Source: Pseudomonadota bacterium
GTDB taxonomy: Bacteria > Pseudomonadota > Alphaproteobacteria > Rhizobiales > Xanthobacteraceae
Length of the DNA stretch: 15,799 bases
Assembly (NCBI GenBank): GCA_023442085.1
Contig: JAEZMT010000307.1
Location: 1-15,799, forward strand
Direction: 5' to 3'
The notes under the pieces were generated by a model, which saw only the letters and a program-made list of their open reading frames with translations, had not been told where the DNA came from and made no database searches. The translations under genes were made by a program, and so were the position numbers. This document shows positions 1-6,690 of the stretch, piece after piece (position 1 is the stretch's first letter; each line of letters begins with the position of its first letter).

Positions 1-1
1 C

Positions 2-1249
2 GTCCATGCGGGTGCGCAGCCCGACCCCACCACCGGCGCCCGCGCGACCCCAATCTACCAGACCACGTCCTTCGTCTTCGACGACGTGGACCATGCGGCG
101 GCCCTGTTTGGCCTCCAGACTTTCGGCAACATCTATACCCGCATCACCAACCCCACCAAATCGGTGCTGGAAGAGCGTGTCGCGGCTCTTGAGGGGGGCA
201 CGGCCGCCCTTGCGGTCGCCTCCGGCCATGCGGCCCAGCACCTCGTCTTCCACACGCTGCTGACCCCGGGCGACGAGTTCATCGCCTCGCGCAAGCTCTA
301 CGGCGGCTCGATCAACCAGTTTTCCCATGCCTTCAAGAGCTTCGGCTGGAACGTGGTGTGGGCTGACCCGGATGACGTGTCGTCTTTCGAGCGGGCGGTT
401 ACGCCGAAGACCAAGGCGATCTTCATCGAGTCCATCGCCAATCCGGGCGGCGTGGTGACTGACGTCGCGGCCATCTCCGCCATCGCCAAGAAGGCGGGTG
501 TGCCGCTGATCGTCGACAATACGCTGGCGACGCCCTACCTCTGGCAGCCCATCAAGGACGGTGCCGACATCGTCGTGCATTCGGCTACCAAGTTCCTGGG
601 CGGCCACGGCAATTCCATCGGCGGCGTGATCGTGGATGCGGGCACGTTCGACTGGTCGGCCTCGGGCCGATATCCATTCCTGAGCGAGCCGCGGCCGGAA
701 TATTCCGGCATGGTGCTGCACGAGACGTTCGGCAACTTCGCCTTCGCCATCGCCGCGCGCGTGCTGGGCCTGCGCGACCTCGGGCCGGCGCTCTCGCCGT
801 TCAACGCCTTTCTGATCCTCACCGGCATCGAAACGCTGGCCCTGCGCATGCAGCGGCACAGCGAAAATGCGCAGAAGGTGGCCGAGTGGCTTGCGGCGCA
901 CTCCAAGGTGTCCTGGGTGAGCTATCCCGGCCTTGCGAGCGACAAGTACCATGCGCTGGCGCAGAAATACCTGCCCAAGGGGGCCGGCGCAGTGTTCACC
1001 TTCGGCCTCAAGGGCGGCTACGAGGCTGGCGTGAAGCTGGTCTCGAACGTCGAGCTGTTCTCGCACCTCGCGAACATCGGCGACACCCGCTCGCTCATCA
1101 TCCATCCCGCCTCGACCACCCATCGCCAGCTGACCGACGACGGCAAGACGGCGGCGGGGGCGGGGCCGGAGGTGGTGCGCCTCTCCATCGGCATCGAGGA
1201 CGCGGCGGACATCATCGGCGACCTCGATCAGGCGCTGGCGAAGATCTGA
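2..1249 (+). CDS. metY: O-acetylhomoserine sulfhydrylase (aminocarboxypropyltransferase), 5' partial
   Basis: PLP-dependent Cys/Met-metabolism enzyme that makes homocysteine (or methionine) from O-acetylhomoserine and sulfide (or methanethiol) in the cytosol. The frame is open from base 2, and the first visible residues (VHAGAQPDPTTGARATPIYQ) are the conserved family N-terminus, so only about 10-15 residues lie outside the window. An ATG at 86 is internal, because conserved sequence runs through it. The visible 415 residues match a family length of about 430. The PLP lysine is in SATKFLGG (Lys codon 590-592), the cofactor aspartate region is VDNTLATP, and the substrate-binding part is STTHRQL near the C-terminus. 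The N-terminal QTFGNIYTRITNPT segment separates the O-acetylhomoserine type from most cystathionine gamma-lyases. It is followed at once by a strong terminator, so it ends its transcription unit. Met-pathway neighbours are not in the window. Confidence 0.95.
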   Translation, partial: VHAGAQPDPTTGARATPIYQTTSFVFDDVDHAAALFGLQTFGNIYTRITNPTKSVLEERVAALEGGTAALAVASGHAAQHLVFHTLLTPGDEFIASRKLYGGSINQFSHAFKSFGWNVVWADPDDVSSFERAVTPKTKAIFIESIANPGGVVTDVAAISAIAKKAGVPLIVDNTLATPYLWQPIKDGADIVVHSATKFLGGHGNSIGGVIVDAGTFDWSASGRYPFLSEPRPEYSGMVLHETFGNFAFAIAARVLGLRDLGPALSPFNAFLILTGIETLALRMQRHSENAQKVAEWLAAHSKVSWVSYPGLASDKYHALAQKYLPKGAGAVFTFGLKGGYEAGVKLVSNVELFSHLANIGDTRSLIIHPASTTHRQLTDDGKTAAGAGPEVVRLSIGIEDAADIIGDLDQALAKI

Positions 1250-1257
1250 TATTCCAG

Positions 1258-1290
1258 CCGCGCGGGCTCCCACAAGCCCGCGCGGTTTCT
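1258..1290 (+). terminator. Rho-independent terminator of metY
   Basis: A perfect 11-bp GC-rich stem (CCGCGCGGGCT at 1258-1268, AGCCCGCGCGG at 1275-1285) with a 6-base loop is followed by TTTCT. It lies 9 bases after the metY stop. The minus strand has no T run after the stem, so it serves metY rather than the converging LysR gene. Confidence 0.85.
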
Positions 1291-1305
1291 AAATGACGAT
1301 GAATG

Positions 1306-2205
1306 TCATCCGGGCGGGCCGTTCCCGTCGCCATAGACCTCCCGCGTCAGCTCCAGCCAGGCGCGGGCGGCGTGGGAAAGATAGCTGCCCTTCCGCCAGA
1401 CGATGGCCATGTGCCACTCGGTGCCGGGCTCAGCGAGTTCCGACAGGCGCACAGCCGGCGTGCGGCGCTGGTAGGCAATGGTCTTGGGCAGGAACGCCAC
1501 CCCGAGGCCCGCGCCCGCGATCTCCACGATGAAGTCGATCTGCCCGCTCCTTGCCGCCACCTGCGGCGTGAAGCCGTTGCGGGCGCAGGCATCCTCCAGC
1601 ACCTGATTGAGCGCGAAGCCGCCCTCGAACAGGATGAAGGGGGACGCCGCAAGATCGGCGATCGTCACCTGCTCCTGTCCTGCAAGAGGGTGGCTCACCG
1701 GCAGCACGGCCATCAGCGGCTCGCACCGCACACCCTGTCCCTCGAAACCGTCCTTGGCGGGGAGGAGGGAGCCGGCCAGCTCCACTTCGCCCTCAAGAAG
1801 CATCTCCTCCAGCCGCTTGGAGCCGTGCTCGGTGAGGCGGATCTCGATGCCCGGATAGCGCGAGCGGAAGACTGCGAACAGGGGCGCAAACAGCGTGCTT
1901 GCGCCCAGCGGCGGCAGGCCGAGCCGCAGGCTCCCGCGCCGGAGGCCCCTGAGATCCTCCAGTTCGGCGACGAGGCCCTCACGTTCGGCCAGCAAGGTCA
2001 AGGCGCGGCGGTAGACGATCTCACCGGCGGCGGTGAGCTGGCTGCGATGGCCGATGCGGTCGAGCAGCGGCACGCCCAGCTCGTCCTCCAGCTGCTTCAC
2101 GGCCTTGGAGATGGTGGGTTGGGTCGCGTTGAGGACCTTGGCGGCTGGGGAAAACCCGCCCTGCCGTACCACCTCGACGAGAGCCCTGAGCGTGCGAAGT
2201 TCCAT
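1306..2205 (-). CDS. LysR-family transcriptional regulator, probable regulator of lrgAB
   Basis: A 299-residue protein, the usual LysR length. The N-terminal winged helix-turn-helix occupies about residues 1-60 (recognition helix in AATQPTISKAVKQLEDELG-like sequence, seen here as NATQPTISKAVKQLE). A linker helix and a two-lobed periplasmic-binding-protein-like effector domain follow (about 90-295). The effector is unknown. It is transcribed divergently from lrgA-lrgB, the same arrangement as CidR-type regulators next to cidAB in Firmicutes, so control of that pair is a reasonable inference. The ATG at 2205 lies inside a perfect inverted repeat (2200-2222), suggesting autorepression. Only a weak AGG precedes the start, and the likely -10 is so close that the mRNA may be almost leaderless. 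It converges on metY with 56 bases between the stops. Confidence 0.93.
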   Translation of the reverse strand: MELRTLRALVEVVRQGGFSPAAKVLNATQPTISKAVKQLEDELGVPLLDRIGHRSQLTAAGEIVYRRALTLLAEREGLVAELEDLRGLRRGSLRLGLPPLGASTLFAPLFAVFRSRYPGIEIRLTEHGSKRLEEMLLEGEVELAGSLLPAKDGFEGQGVRCEPLMAVLPVSHPLAGQEQVTIADLAASPFILFEGGFALNQVLEDACARNGFTPQVAARSGQIDFIVEIAGAGLGVAFLPKTIAYQRRTPAVRLSELAEPGTEWHMAIVWRKGSYLSHAARAWLELTREVYGDGNGPPG

Positions 2206-2222
2206 ATGATGCCTATATGGAA
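2200..2222. promoter_or_regulatory. Perfect inverted repeat, candidate LysR operator
   Basis: TTCCATAT (2200-2207), a 7-base spacer GATGCCT and ATATGGAA (2215-2222) form an exact 8-bp dyad. It contains a T-N11-A pair (T2205, A2217), the minimal signature of LysR-family binding sites. It covers the regulator's start codon (2203-2205) and its probable -10, so binding here should repress the regulator. That this protein binds it is inferred. Confidence 0.6.
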
Positions 2223-2240
2223 TGGTCTTTATGCAATCAA
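2212..2240 (-). promoter_or_regulatory. Candidate sigma-70 promoter of the LysR gene
   Basis: On the minus strand TTGATT (2240-2235), a 17-base spacer and TATAGG (2217-2212) match the sigma-70 consensus in 4 of 6 bases each. The predicted transcription start falls within a few bases of the ATG at 2205, which would give a leaderless or nearly leaderless message. The -10 lies inside the inverted repeat at 2200-2222. Confidence 0.4.
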
Positions 2241-2269
2241 TTCATTTTCATCATGCTGCGGTGCATACT
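2241..2269 (+). promoter_or_regulatory. Candidate promoter of lrgA-lrgB
   Basis: TTCATT (2241-2246), 17 bases, CATACT (2264-2269). Both boxes are weak matches, as expected for an activator-dependent LysR target. The -35 directly abuts the -35 of the divergent LysR promoter (2235-2240). The call rests on spacing and position only. Confidence 0.3.
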
Positions 2270-2302
2270 ATCTTACTGGCATCGGCACTGGAGGTGCCAG
2301 CC

Positions 2303-2743
2303 ATGCCCCAGATTCGAACTGCCCCCAAGCCCCTTCTCCGCACCCTCCGCCTCGCGCTGCACCGCAGCATGGTGGCCCAGCTCGCCGTGCTGGCTGCATT
2401 CTGGGTGGCGGGAGAGGCTTTCGTGCGGTTGGTGAAGCTGCCGGTTCCGGGCGGCATCTTGGGCATGGCGGTCGTCCTCGCCCTGCTGGCGAGCGGCTGG
2501 CTGCGTCCGGCCAGCGTGCGGCGGGGAGCCTCATGGCTTCTGGCGGAGATGCTGCTGTTCTTCGTCCCCGCCGTCATGGCCGTGCTCGACCACAAGGAAC
2601 TCATTGGTCTCGACGGGCTGAAGATCGCGGCGGTGATCCTGCTCGGCACCGTGATGGTGATGGGCGGCACTGCGCTCGCCGTCGACCTGTGCTGGCGCTG
2701 GACCCAGCGCCTGTCGCGGGAGGCGTCCCATGCCGATGCATGA
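2303..2743 (+). CDS. lrgA: CidA/LrgA family holin-like membrane protein
   Basis: A 146-residue inner-membrane protein with about four hydrophobic segments (roughly 24-42, 48-66, 78-97, 105-130). It carries the family signature LPVPGGILGMAVVL (46-59) and LLFFVPAVMAVL (84-95). Members work with an LrgB partner. They were first described as holin/antiholin-like modulators of murein hydrolase export, and related pairs in Bacillus, Streptococcus and plastids were later shown to move pyruvate, glycolate or glycerate. The ATG at 2303 is chosen because GGAGGTG lies six bases upstream. An in-frame ATG at 2222 would add 27 unlikely residues and lies in the operator region. The stop overlaps the start of lrgB by 14 bases, so the two are translationally coupled. 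E. coli YohJ is an equivalent. Confidence 0.9.
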   Translation: MPQIRTAPKPLLRTLRLALHRSMVAQLAVLAAFWVAGEAFVRLVKLPVPGGILGMAVVLALLASGWLRPASVRRGASWLLAEMLLFFVPAVMAVLDHKELIGLDGLKIAAVILLGTVMVMGGTALAVDLCWRWTQRLSREASHADA

Positions 2744-3425
2744 TCCGCTTTTCGCGACACTGTTCTGGTCCGCCGTCACCATCGGCTCCTACCTCATTGC
2801 GCGAGCCATCGGCCGGCGCTGGCGCTTCTGGTGGACGTCTCCGCTGCTGCTGACACCCATCGGCGTCGGCGCCGTGGCGCTCAGCCTGCATGCCGGATAC
2901 GGCGAATACATCGCCGGTACCCGCTGGCTGCTGCTGATGATGGGGCCGGCGACGGTGGCCTTTGCCATTCCCATCTACGAGCAGCGCGCGCTGATCCGCC
3001 GTTACTGGCCGGTGCTGCTGGTCGGCGTCGCCGTCGGCAGCATCCTGGCCATGAGCACGGCGCTGGCGATGGCCCACCTTCTTGGTCTGAACGACACGAT
3101 CGGCCTTAGCCTGATGCCGCGCTCCACCTCCACGCCCTTCGCGATGGCAGTCTCCGGCGATATCGGCGGCGTGCCCGATCTCACCGCCGTCTTCGTCATC
3201 CTGACGGGCATCTGCGGTGCGGCGCTGGGCGAGGTGGTGCTGAAGGTGATGCCGCTGCGTTCGTCGCTGGCCCGCGGCGCCCTGTTCGGTATGGGTGCGC
3301 ATGGAGCGGGGGTCGCCCGGGCACATCAGATCGGCGGGGAGGAGGGCTCCATCGCCGGTCTCGTGATGGTGCTGGCCGGGCTCTTCAACGTGATGATCGC
3401 GCCGCTCGTGGCCGCGCTGGTCTAG
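2730..3425 (+). CDS. lrgB: LrgB/CidB family membrane protein
   Basis: A 231-residue polytopic inner-membrane protein, the family's normal length. Conserved blocks are MMGPATVAFAIPIYEQ (70-85), LMPRSTSTPFAMAVS (128-142), GMGAHGAGVARA (187-198) and GEEGSIAGLVMVLAG (203-217). It is the partner of the preceding LrgA; together they are thought to form a membrane complex or carrier for small carboxylates or to modulate autolysis. The start at 2730 has GGGAGG six bases upstream and overlaps lrgA by 14 bases; ATG 2736 is a less well placed alternative. The TAG stop (3423-3425) lies within the terminal CTAG of the repeat at 3422-3539, so the repeat sits exactly at the end of this gene. E. coli YohK is an equivalent. 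Confidence 0.92.
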   Translation: MPMHDPLFATLFWSAVTIGSYLIARAIGRRWRFWWTSPLLLTPIGVGAVALSLHAGYGEYIAGTRWLLLMMGPATVAFAIPIYEQRALIRRYWPVLLVGVAVGSILAMSTALAMAHLLGLNDTIGLSLMPRSTSTPFAMAVSGDIGGVPDLTAVFVILTGICGAALGEVVLKVMPLRSSLARGALFGMGAHGAGVARAHQIGGEEGSIAGLVMVLAGLFNVMIAPLVAALV

Positions 3426-3539
3426 AGCACGGGCCGATCAGATCGCATCGTGATCTGATCGGATAACGCGTTATCTCTCTGACAGTTAGAGGGCGGTTCA
3501 GCGATCAGATTGATCCAATCTGATCGGATCGCGCTCTAG
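3422..3539. repeat. RIME-like palindromic intergenic repeat with terminal inverted repeats
   Basis: A 118-bp mosaic of hairpins filling the gap between lrgB and ctaA. The ends are CTAGAGC (3422-3428) and GCTCTAG (3533-3539). Inside are hairpin A (CCGATCAGATC 3434-3444 / GATCTGATCGG 3452-3462), the 14-bp palindrome GATAACGCGTTATC (3462-3475), a small CTCT/AGAG stem (3477-3491) and hairpin C (CGATCAGATTG 3502-3512 / CAATCTGATCG 3516-3526). Read inward, the two ends are similar for about 23 bases. The design matches the dispersed palindromic elements (RIME type) of Rhizobiales. It has no coding capacity and may act as a bidirectional terminator or mRNA stabiliser. Confidence 0.8.
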
Positions 3540-4618
3540 GCGGCGGCCGTTATCGCGTGAGCGGGCTCTGGATTGGCGAGGCCGCTCACATGCACCACGG
3601 CGTAGATCAGCACGATCGTCGCGCCGAACTGGTGCGCCAGTGCGATGTCGATGGGCACCTGATGGATCAGCGTCAGGATGCCAAGCGCCGCCTGTGCCGT
3701 GACAAGCGCGAACAGGATCCACGCCCGCTTCGCGGCCCTTCCGCCGTCGCGCATGGCGTCGAGCGCGTGAAGCAGGCTGAGCGCCCACAAGGCGTAGGCT
3801 ATCATGCGGTGATCGAACTGGACCGTCAGCGCATTCTCGAAGAGGTTGCGCCAGAAGGGCGACATGGCGCCCAGTTGCTCGGCACCGGGGATGAAGCGTC
3901 CATTCATCAGGGGCCAGGTGTTGTAAGCCATGCCGGCATCGAGCCCGGCCACCAGTCCACCGGCGAAGATCTGCACCAGCACGAGCCCCACCAGGACGCG
4001 CGCCGTCAGCCGCACGCGGCCGGTGACCGCCTGCCGGTCCTCACCGGCGAGCGACCGGGCGACGGCGACAATGGCTGCGAGGATCACGCATGCGAGGGTG
4101 AGATGGACGGCCAGGCGATATTGGCTGACCGAGACCCGTTCCGTCAGGCCGGACGCCACCATCCACCAGCCGACCGCGCCCTGCAGCCCGCCCAGGGCGA
4201 ACAGCCCGAGGCACTTCGCGAGCAAGGATCCGCGCAGCACGCCCCGGACGGCGAAATAGAGGAAGGGCAGGAGGAAGGCGAAGCCGATGACGCGGCCGAG
4301 CAGCCGGTGCCCCCATTCCCACCAATAGATGCGCTTGAATGCCTCCAGACCCATGCCCTTGTTCAGGATCTCGTACTGGGGAATGGACTTGTAGCGGTCG
4401 AATTCCGCCTGCCAGTCGGCCTGCGACAGGGGCGGCAGGGCGCCGGTGACGGGCTTCCATTCGGTGATGGAGAGGCCGGATTCGGTGAGGCGCGTGGCGC
4501 CACCCACGACCACCATGGCGACGATCAGCGCGGCGACGAAGTAGAGCCACAGGCGGACGGCCCTGAGCCCGGGACGGGGGCGGTCGGCGATCAGGGTAAC
4601 GGCTTCGGCGTGCGACAT
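3536..4618 (-). CDS. ctaA: Heme A synthase (COX15/CtaA family)
   Basis: A 360-residue, eight-helix inner-membrane enzyme that oxidises the C8 methyl of heme O to the formyl of heme A, for aa3-type cytochrome c oxidase. Family marks are GGATRLTESGLSITEWKP (39-56) and four conserved histidines placed as heme ligands: H104 in EWGHRLLGR, H172 in RLAVHLTLA, H270 in QFDHRMIAY and H329 in ALAHQFGA. Length and pattern fit the long alphaproteobacterial type. The ATG at 4618 is chosen because homologues begin shortly before RLWLYF; the frame stays open upstream to 4873 but codes nothing recognisable and crosses the promoter. GGAG lies about ten bases upstream. Its TAG stop is inside the terminal repeat at 3533-3539. 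It is divergent from the DUF2842 gene; other cta genes are not in the window. Confidence 0.94.
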   Translation of the reverse strand: MSHAEAVTLIADRPRPGLRAVRLWLYFVAALIVAMVVVGGATRLTESGLSITEWKPVTGALPPLSQADWQAEFDRYKSIPQYEILNKGMGLEAFKRIYWWEWGHRLLGRVIGFAFLLPFLYFAVRGVLRGSLLAKCLGLFALGGLQGAVGWWMVASGLTERVSVSQYRLAVHLTLACVILAAIVAVARSLAGEDRQAVTGRVRLTARVLVGLVLVQIFAGGLVAGLDAGMAYNTWPLMNGRFIPGAEQLGAMSPFWRNLFENALTVQFDHRMIAYALWALSLLHALDAMRDGGRAAKRAWILFALVTAQAALGILTLIHQVPIDIALAHQFGATIVLIYAVVHVSGLANPEPAHAITAAA

Positions 4619-4672
4619 GTGCTTTCGACTCCGCGTGCGCGGTCTTGCTGCGTGGCCCCTCCCGATCGATCC

Positions 4673-4700
4673 GTTATAGAGAGCCTGAGTGCCGCGCAAG
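4673..4700 (-). promoter_or_regulatory. Candidate promoter of ctaA
   Basis: On the minus strand a near-consensus -10 TATAAC (4678-4673) is preceded by CTTGCG (4700-4695, spacer 16) or TTGCGC (4699-4694, spacer 15). The 5' leader to the ATG at 4618 would be about 50 bases. The same bases read TTATAG on the plus strand and could also help the divergent DUF2842 gene, although no good plus-strand -35 is seen. Confidence 0.4.
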
Positions 4701-4762
4701 GGAACGGGTGCCGCATGCCCCTTCGGCACGCCGGCGGTCCAGCGGCCAGGGAGTGATCGAGA

Positions 4763-4975
4763 ATGCCCCAACGCCTGCGCAAGCTTATCGGTACCGTCTT
4801 GATGCTGGTGCTGGTCGTCGTCTGGGCGCTGATGGCCATGGCGCTCGCCCAAGGCCGGGTGACGGAGCTGCACTGGGCGCTCCAGACCGTCTGCTATGTC
4901 CTCCTCGGCAGCCTGTGGGTTCTGCCGGCGGCGCTCATCATCCGTTGGATGGAGCGGCCTGATAAAAAGTCGTGA
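4763..4975 (+). CDS. DUF2842 family small membrane protein
   Basis: A 70-residue protein with two transmembrane helices (about 9-29 and 39-61), a basic N-terminus (PQRLRKLIG) and the C-terminal signature WVLPAALIIRWMERPD typical of DUF2842, a family of unknown function found in alphaproteobacteria. AGGGAG lies nine bases before the ATG. It is divergent from ctaA with a 144-base gap. The pairing with a heme A synthase suggests, but does not show, a role in cytochrome oxidase maturation. No clear terminator of its own is seen; the hairpin at 5050-5068 could stop readthrough from this side too, but its T tract is on the other strand. Confidence 0.85.
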   Translation: MPQRLRKLIGTVLMLVLVVVWALMAMALAQGRVTELHWALQTVCYVLLGSLWVLPAALIIRWMERPDKKS

Positions 4976-5040
4976 TATTTTCTATGCTTATTCCAATGTT
5001 TTCAGGCGTAACATAACCCGTCGTCTTGATTGCTGTGGGA

Positions 5041-5068
5041 AACGAAAAAGGCCCGGCTGGGCCGGGCC
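5041..5068 (-). terminator. Rho-independent terminator of the Wzz/BY-kinase-like gene
   Basis: Read on the minus strand, an 8-bp stem GGCCCGGC/GCCGGGCC with a 3-base loop (5068-5050) is followed by TTTTTCGTT. It lies 24 bases after the stop at 5093. The 14-base block AAACGAAAAAGGCC (plus strand 5040-5053) recurs at another terminator, 9781-9794. Confidence 0.85.
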
Positions 5069-5092
5069 CTTCAGGGATGCAATCGATGAAGG

Positions 5093-6607
5093 TCAGGCAG
5101 CGCCGGCGAGGCGTTCCGGCAGCGGCGGAGCTTCGGGCAAGGCCTGAGACGTGGCATTTGGACGGCTGTGCGGCGTCGGCGGCTCAGGGCGTTCGGCGTC
5201 GATGCTCGGCACGGTCAGGCGCTCCTCACCATCCGGTTCCTCTTGCTGTTGCGGCCCGGTTGCGAGGCACATCATCACCACCCGTCCGAACTTCTTGTCG
5301 GCGAGCGCATCGAAGGTCTCGACGGCTGCCGTCGGGGGCGCATCGTCGGCATTGAGGCAGACAACGAGCGGATCGAGCCCGGCCAGCCGGCGCCCGCCGC
5401 GGGCGGCGGACAGGCTGGGAGCGGCGACCACGACGAAATCATAGGTCCGCTTGAGGGCTTCGAGCACCAGCGCGAGGCGCTCGGCGCCCACCACGGCGGA
5501 CCCGGACAACACGTCGCGGCCCGGCGGTATGACGTGGGCGCGTGAGCGGGCATCGCGATGGATCGTCTCTCCGAATCCGGCGACGCCGAACAGAAGCTCG
5601 CTCATCCCCGGCGCCCACGGATCGGAGACAAGAGCGGCCAGGCTTTCCGCGCTGCCATCCAGCGCCACAAGGGCAACACCGGCCTCTTCCGACAGGCGGC
5701 GCGCCAGCGAGACCGCGCATGTTGCGGAAGCTTCCGGAAGATCGTCGGAGGTCAGGAGAATGAGGCGCGCGGTGCCGGCCGGCGAGGCGAGGTGGGCAAC
5801 CAGGCGCGCGACGGCCGCCTCGGCATCGAGCCCCGCGCCTTCGGGACCGCCGATCCAGGTGATGCGATGGCTGTCATTCAGCTCGACCGGGAGAACGGCG
5901 CCATCCACCACCCCTTCCGCTTCGGCGGGGCGGTTCAGGGTGCGATGGGCGATCAGGAGCAAAGCGGCCGCGACGCCCAGAAGACCGAGCGCGAGGGGAC
6001 CAGGCGGCTCCGGAACCAACGAGGCCCGCCCGGCCTCCCCCCGCCGGGCGACCGGGAGCAAAGAGGGCTCGTCCTGTCCGACCCGCGTGTCGCGGTCCAG
6101 CGAGAGAAAGGCGGAGACGTAGGCATCGGCCACCCGCACGGCGAGGCCGGGGGTCGCGGCGGAAACGGTGATCCGCAGCGCCCGCCCGCCCTGGGCTGGC
6201 GCTACGTCGAGGTTTTCCATGAGGCGCCATGCGGCGGCGACGGCCTCGGAGCGCCCTTCCGTTCCGGCGCGTGTAATGCCCAGCCAGCCCGAGAGGCCGC
6301 CGGCCGCAATCCGGCGGACGTCCGCATCCGGCAGCTGACGCACGGCGTCATAGGCGAGCTCGCGCGATCCGAGCATCTGCCCCACGCCGCGCATGGCACC
6401 GGCGGGCGGCTGGGTGCCGACCTCGAAGGCAAGCGTGGTGGTGGCCGAAAACCGCAAGGGAAGGAAGGAGGCGAGGGCGATGAGGGCAAAGACGATCCAC
6501 GCCGCCTGCCAGACGCTCGGGCGCCATGCCAGCCGGGCAGGCGCGAGACCGGCATTCGGTCCTTCCGCCTTGGTCATCTCAAGGTGCGTCGTCTCCAGAT
6601 GAGACAT
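5093..6607 (-). CDS. Wzz/BY-kinase-like membrane protein with degenerate Walker A
   Basis: A 504-residue protein laid out like a polysaccharide co-polymerase fused to a bacterial tyrosine-kinase fold. It has a cytosolic N-terminus, TM1 (about 33-51), a short periplasmic Wzz-like part (52-202), TM2 (about 203-221) and a cytosolic P-loop-type domain (about 245-450). In that domain LILLTSDDLPEASATCAVSL (282-301) stands where kinases have a GEGKST Walker A, and LVALDGS replaces the LIDADLR-type Walker A' motif. PGMSELLFGVAGFGETIHRD (333-352) and YDFVVVAAPS (389-398) match the rest of the fold. The P-loop lysine is absent and no C-terminal tyrosine cluster is seen, so it is probably catalytically dead. 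The periplasmic part is much shorter than in ExoP/GumC proteins. GGGAGG lies seven bases before the ATG. No polysaccharide genes flank it, so its role is open. Confidence 0.75.
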   Translation of the reverse strand: MSHLETTHLEMTKAEGPNAGLAPARLAWRPSVWQAAWIVFALIALASFLPLRFSATTTLAFEVGTQPPAGAMRGVGQMLGSRELAYDAVRQLPDADVRRIAAGGLSGWLGITRAGTEGRSEAVAAAWRLMENLDVAPAQGGRALRITVSAATPGLAVRVADAYVSAFLSLDRDTRVGQDEPSLLPVARRGEAGRASLVPEPPGPLALGLLGVAAALLLIAHRTLNRPAEAEGVVDGAVLPVELNDSHRITWIGGPEGAGLDAEAAVARLVAHLASPAGTARLILLTSDDLPEASATCAVSLARRLSEEAGVALVALDGSAESLAALVSDPWAPGMSELLFGVAGFGETIHRDARSRAHVIPPGRDVLSGSAVVGAERLALVLEALKRTYDFVVVAAPSLSAARGGRRLAGLDPLVVCLNADDAPPTAAVETFDALADKKFGRVVMMCLATGPQQQEEPDGEERLTVPSIDAERPEPPTPHSRPNATSQALPEAPPLPERLAGAA

Positions 6608-6690
6608 GCGCCGCCCTCCCGCGACTCGGGCGCACGACGCGCCAGTCTCACCCAGAAAGCCAGATCATGGTTTATGGAGCGTAAACGCGA

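Noticed and set aside
2222..2302. N-terminal extension of LrgA from the ATG at 2222
   Set aside because: It would start inside the inverted repeat and upstream of the promoter, has no ribosome site, and adds residues not seen in the family; ATG 2303 has GGAGGTG at ideal spacing.
1303..2853. 516-codon plus-strand frame spanning the LysR gene and the start of lrgA
   Set aside because: It runs through the operator region and is antisense to a full-length LysR protein; it shows no domain.
3434..3526. Possible CRISPR repeat units in the GATCAGAT-containing segments
   Set aside because: The similar segments are inverted, not direct, copies, and there are only two with no regular spacers; they form hairpins of an intergenic palindromic element.
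3557..4756. Long plus-strand open frame opposite ctaA
   Set aside because: It is the antisense of a clear heme A synthase, and its product is rich in Arg, Gln, His and Gly with no domain; a GC-rich shadow frame.
6670..6686. GTTTA/TAAAC inverted repeat after the crotonase stop
   Set aside because: A five-base stem without GC or a T tract is too weak to call a terminator or operator.
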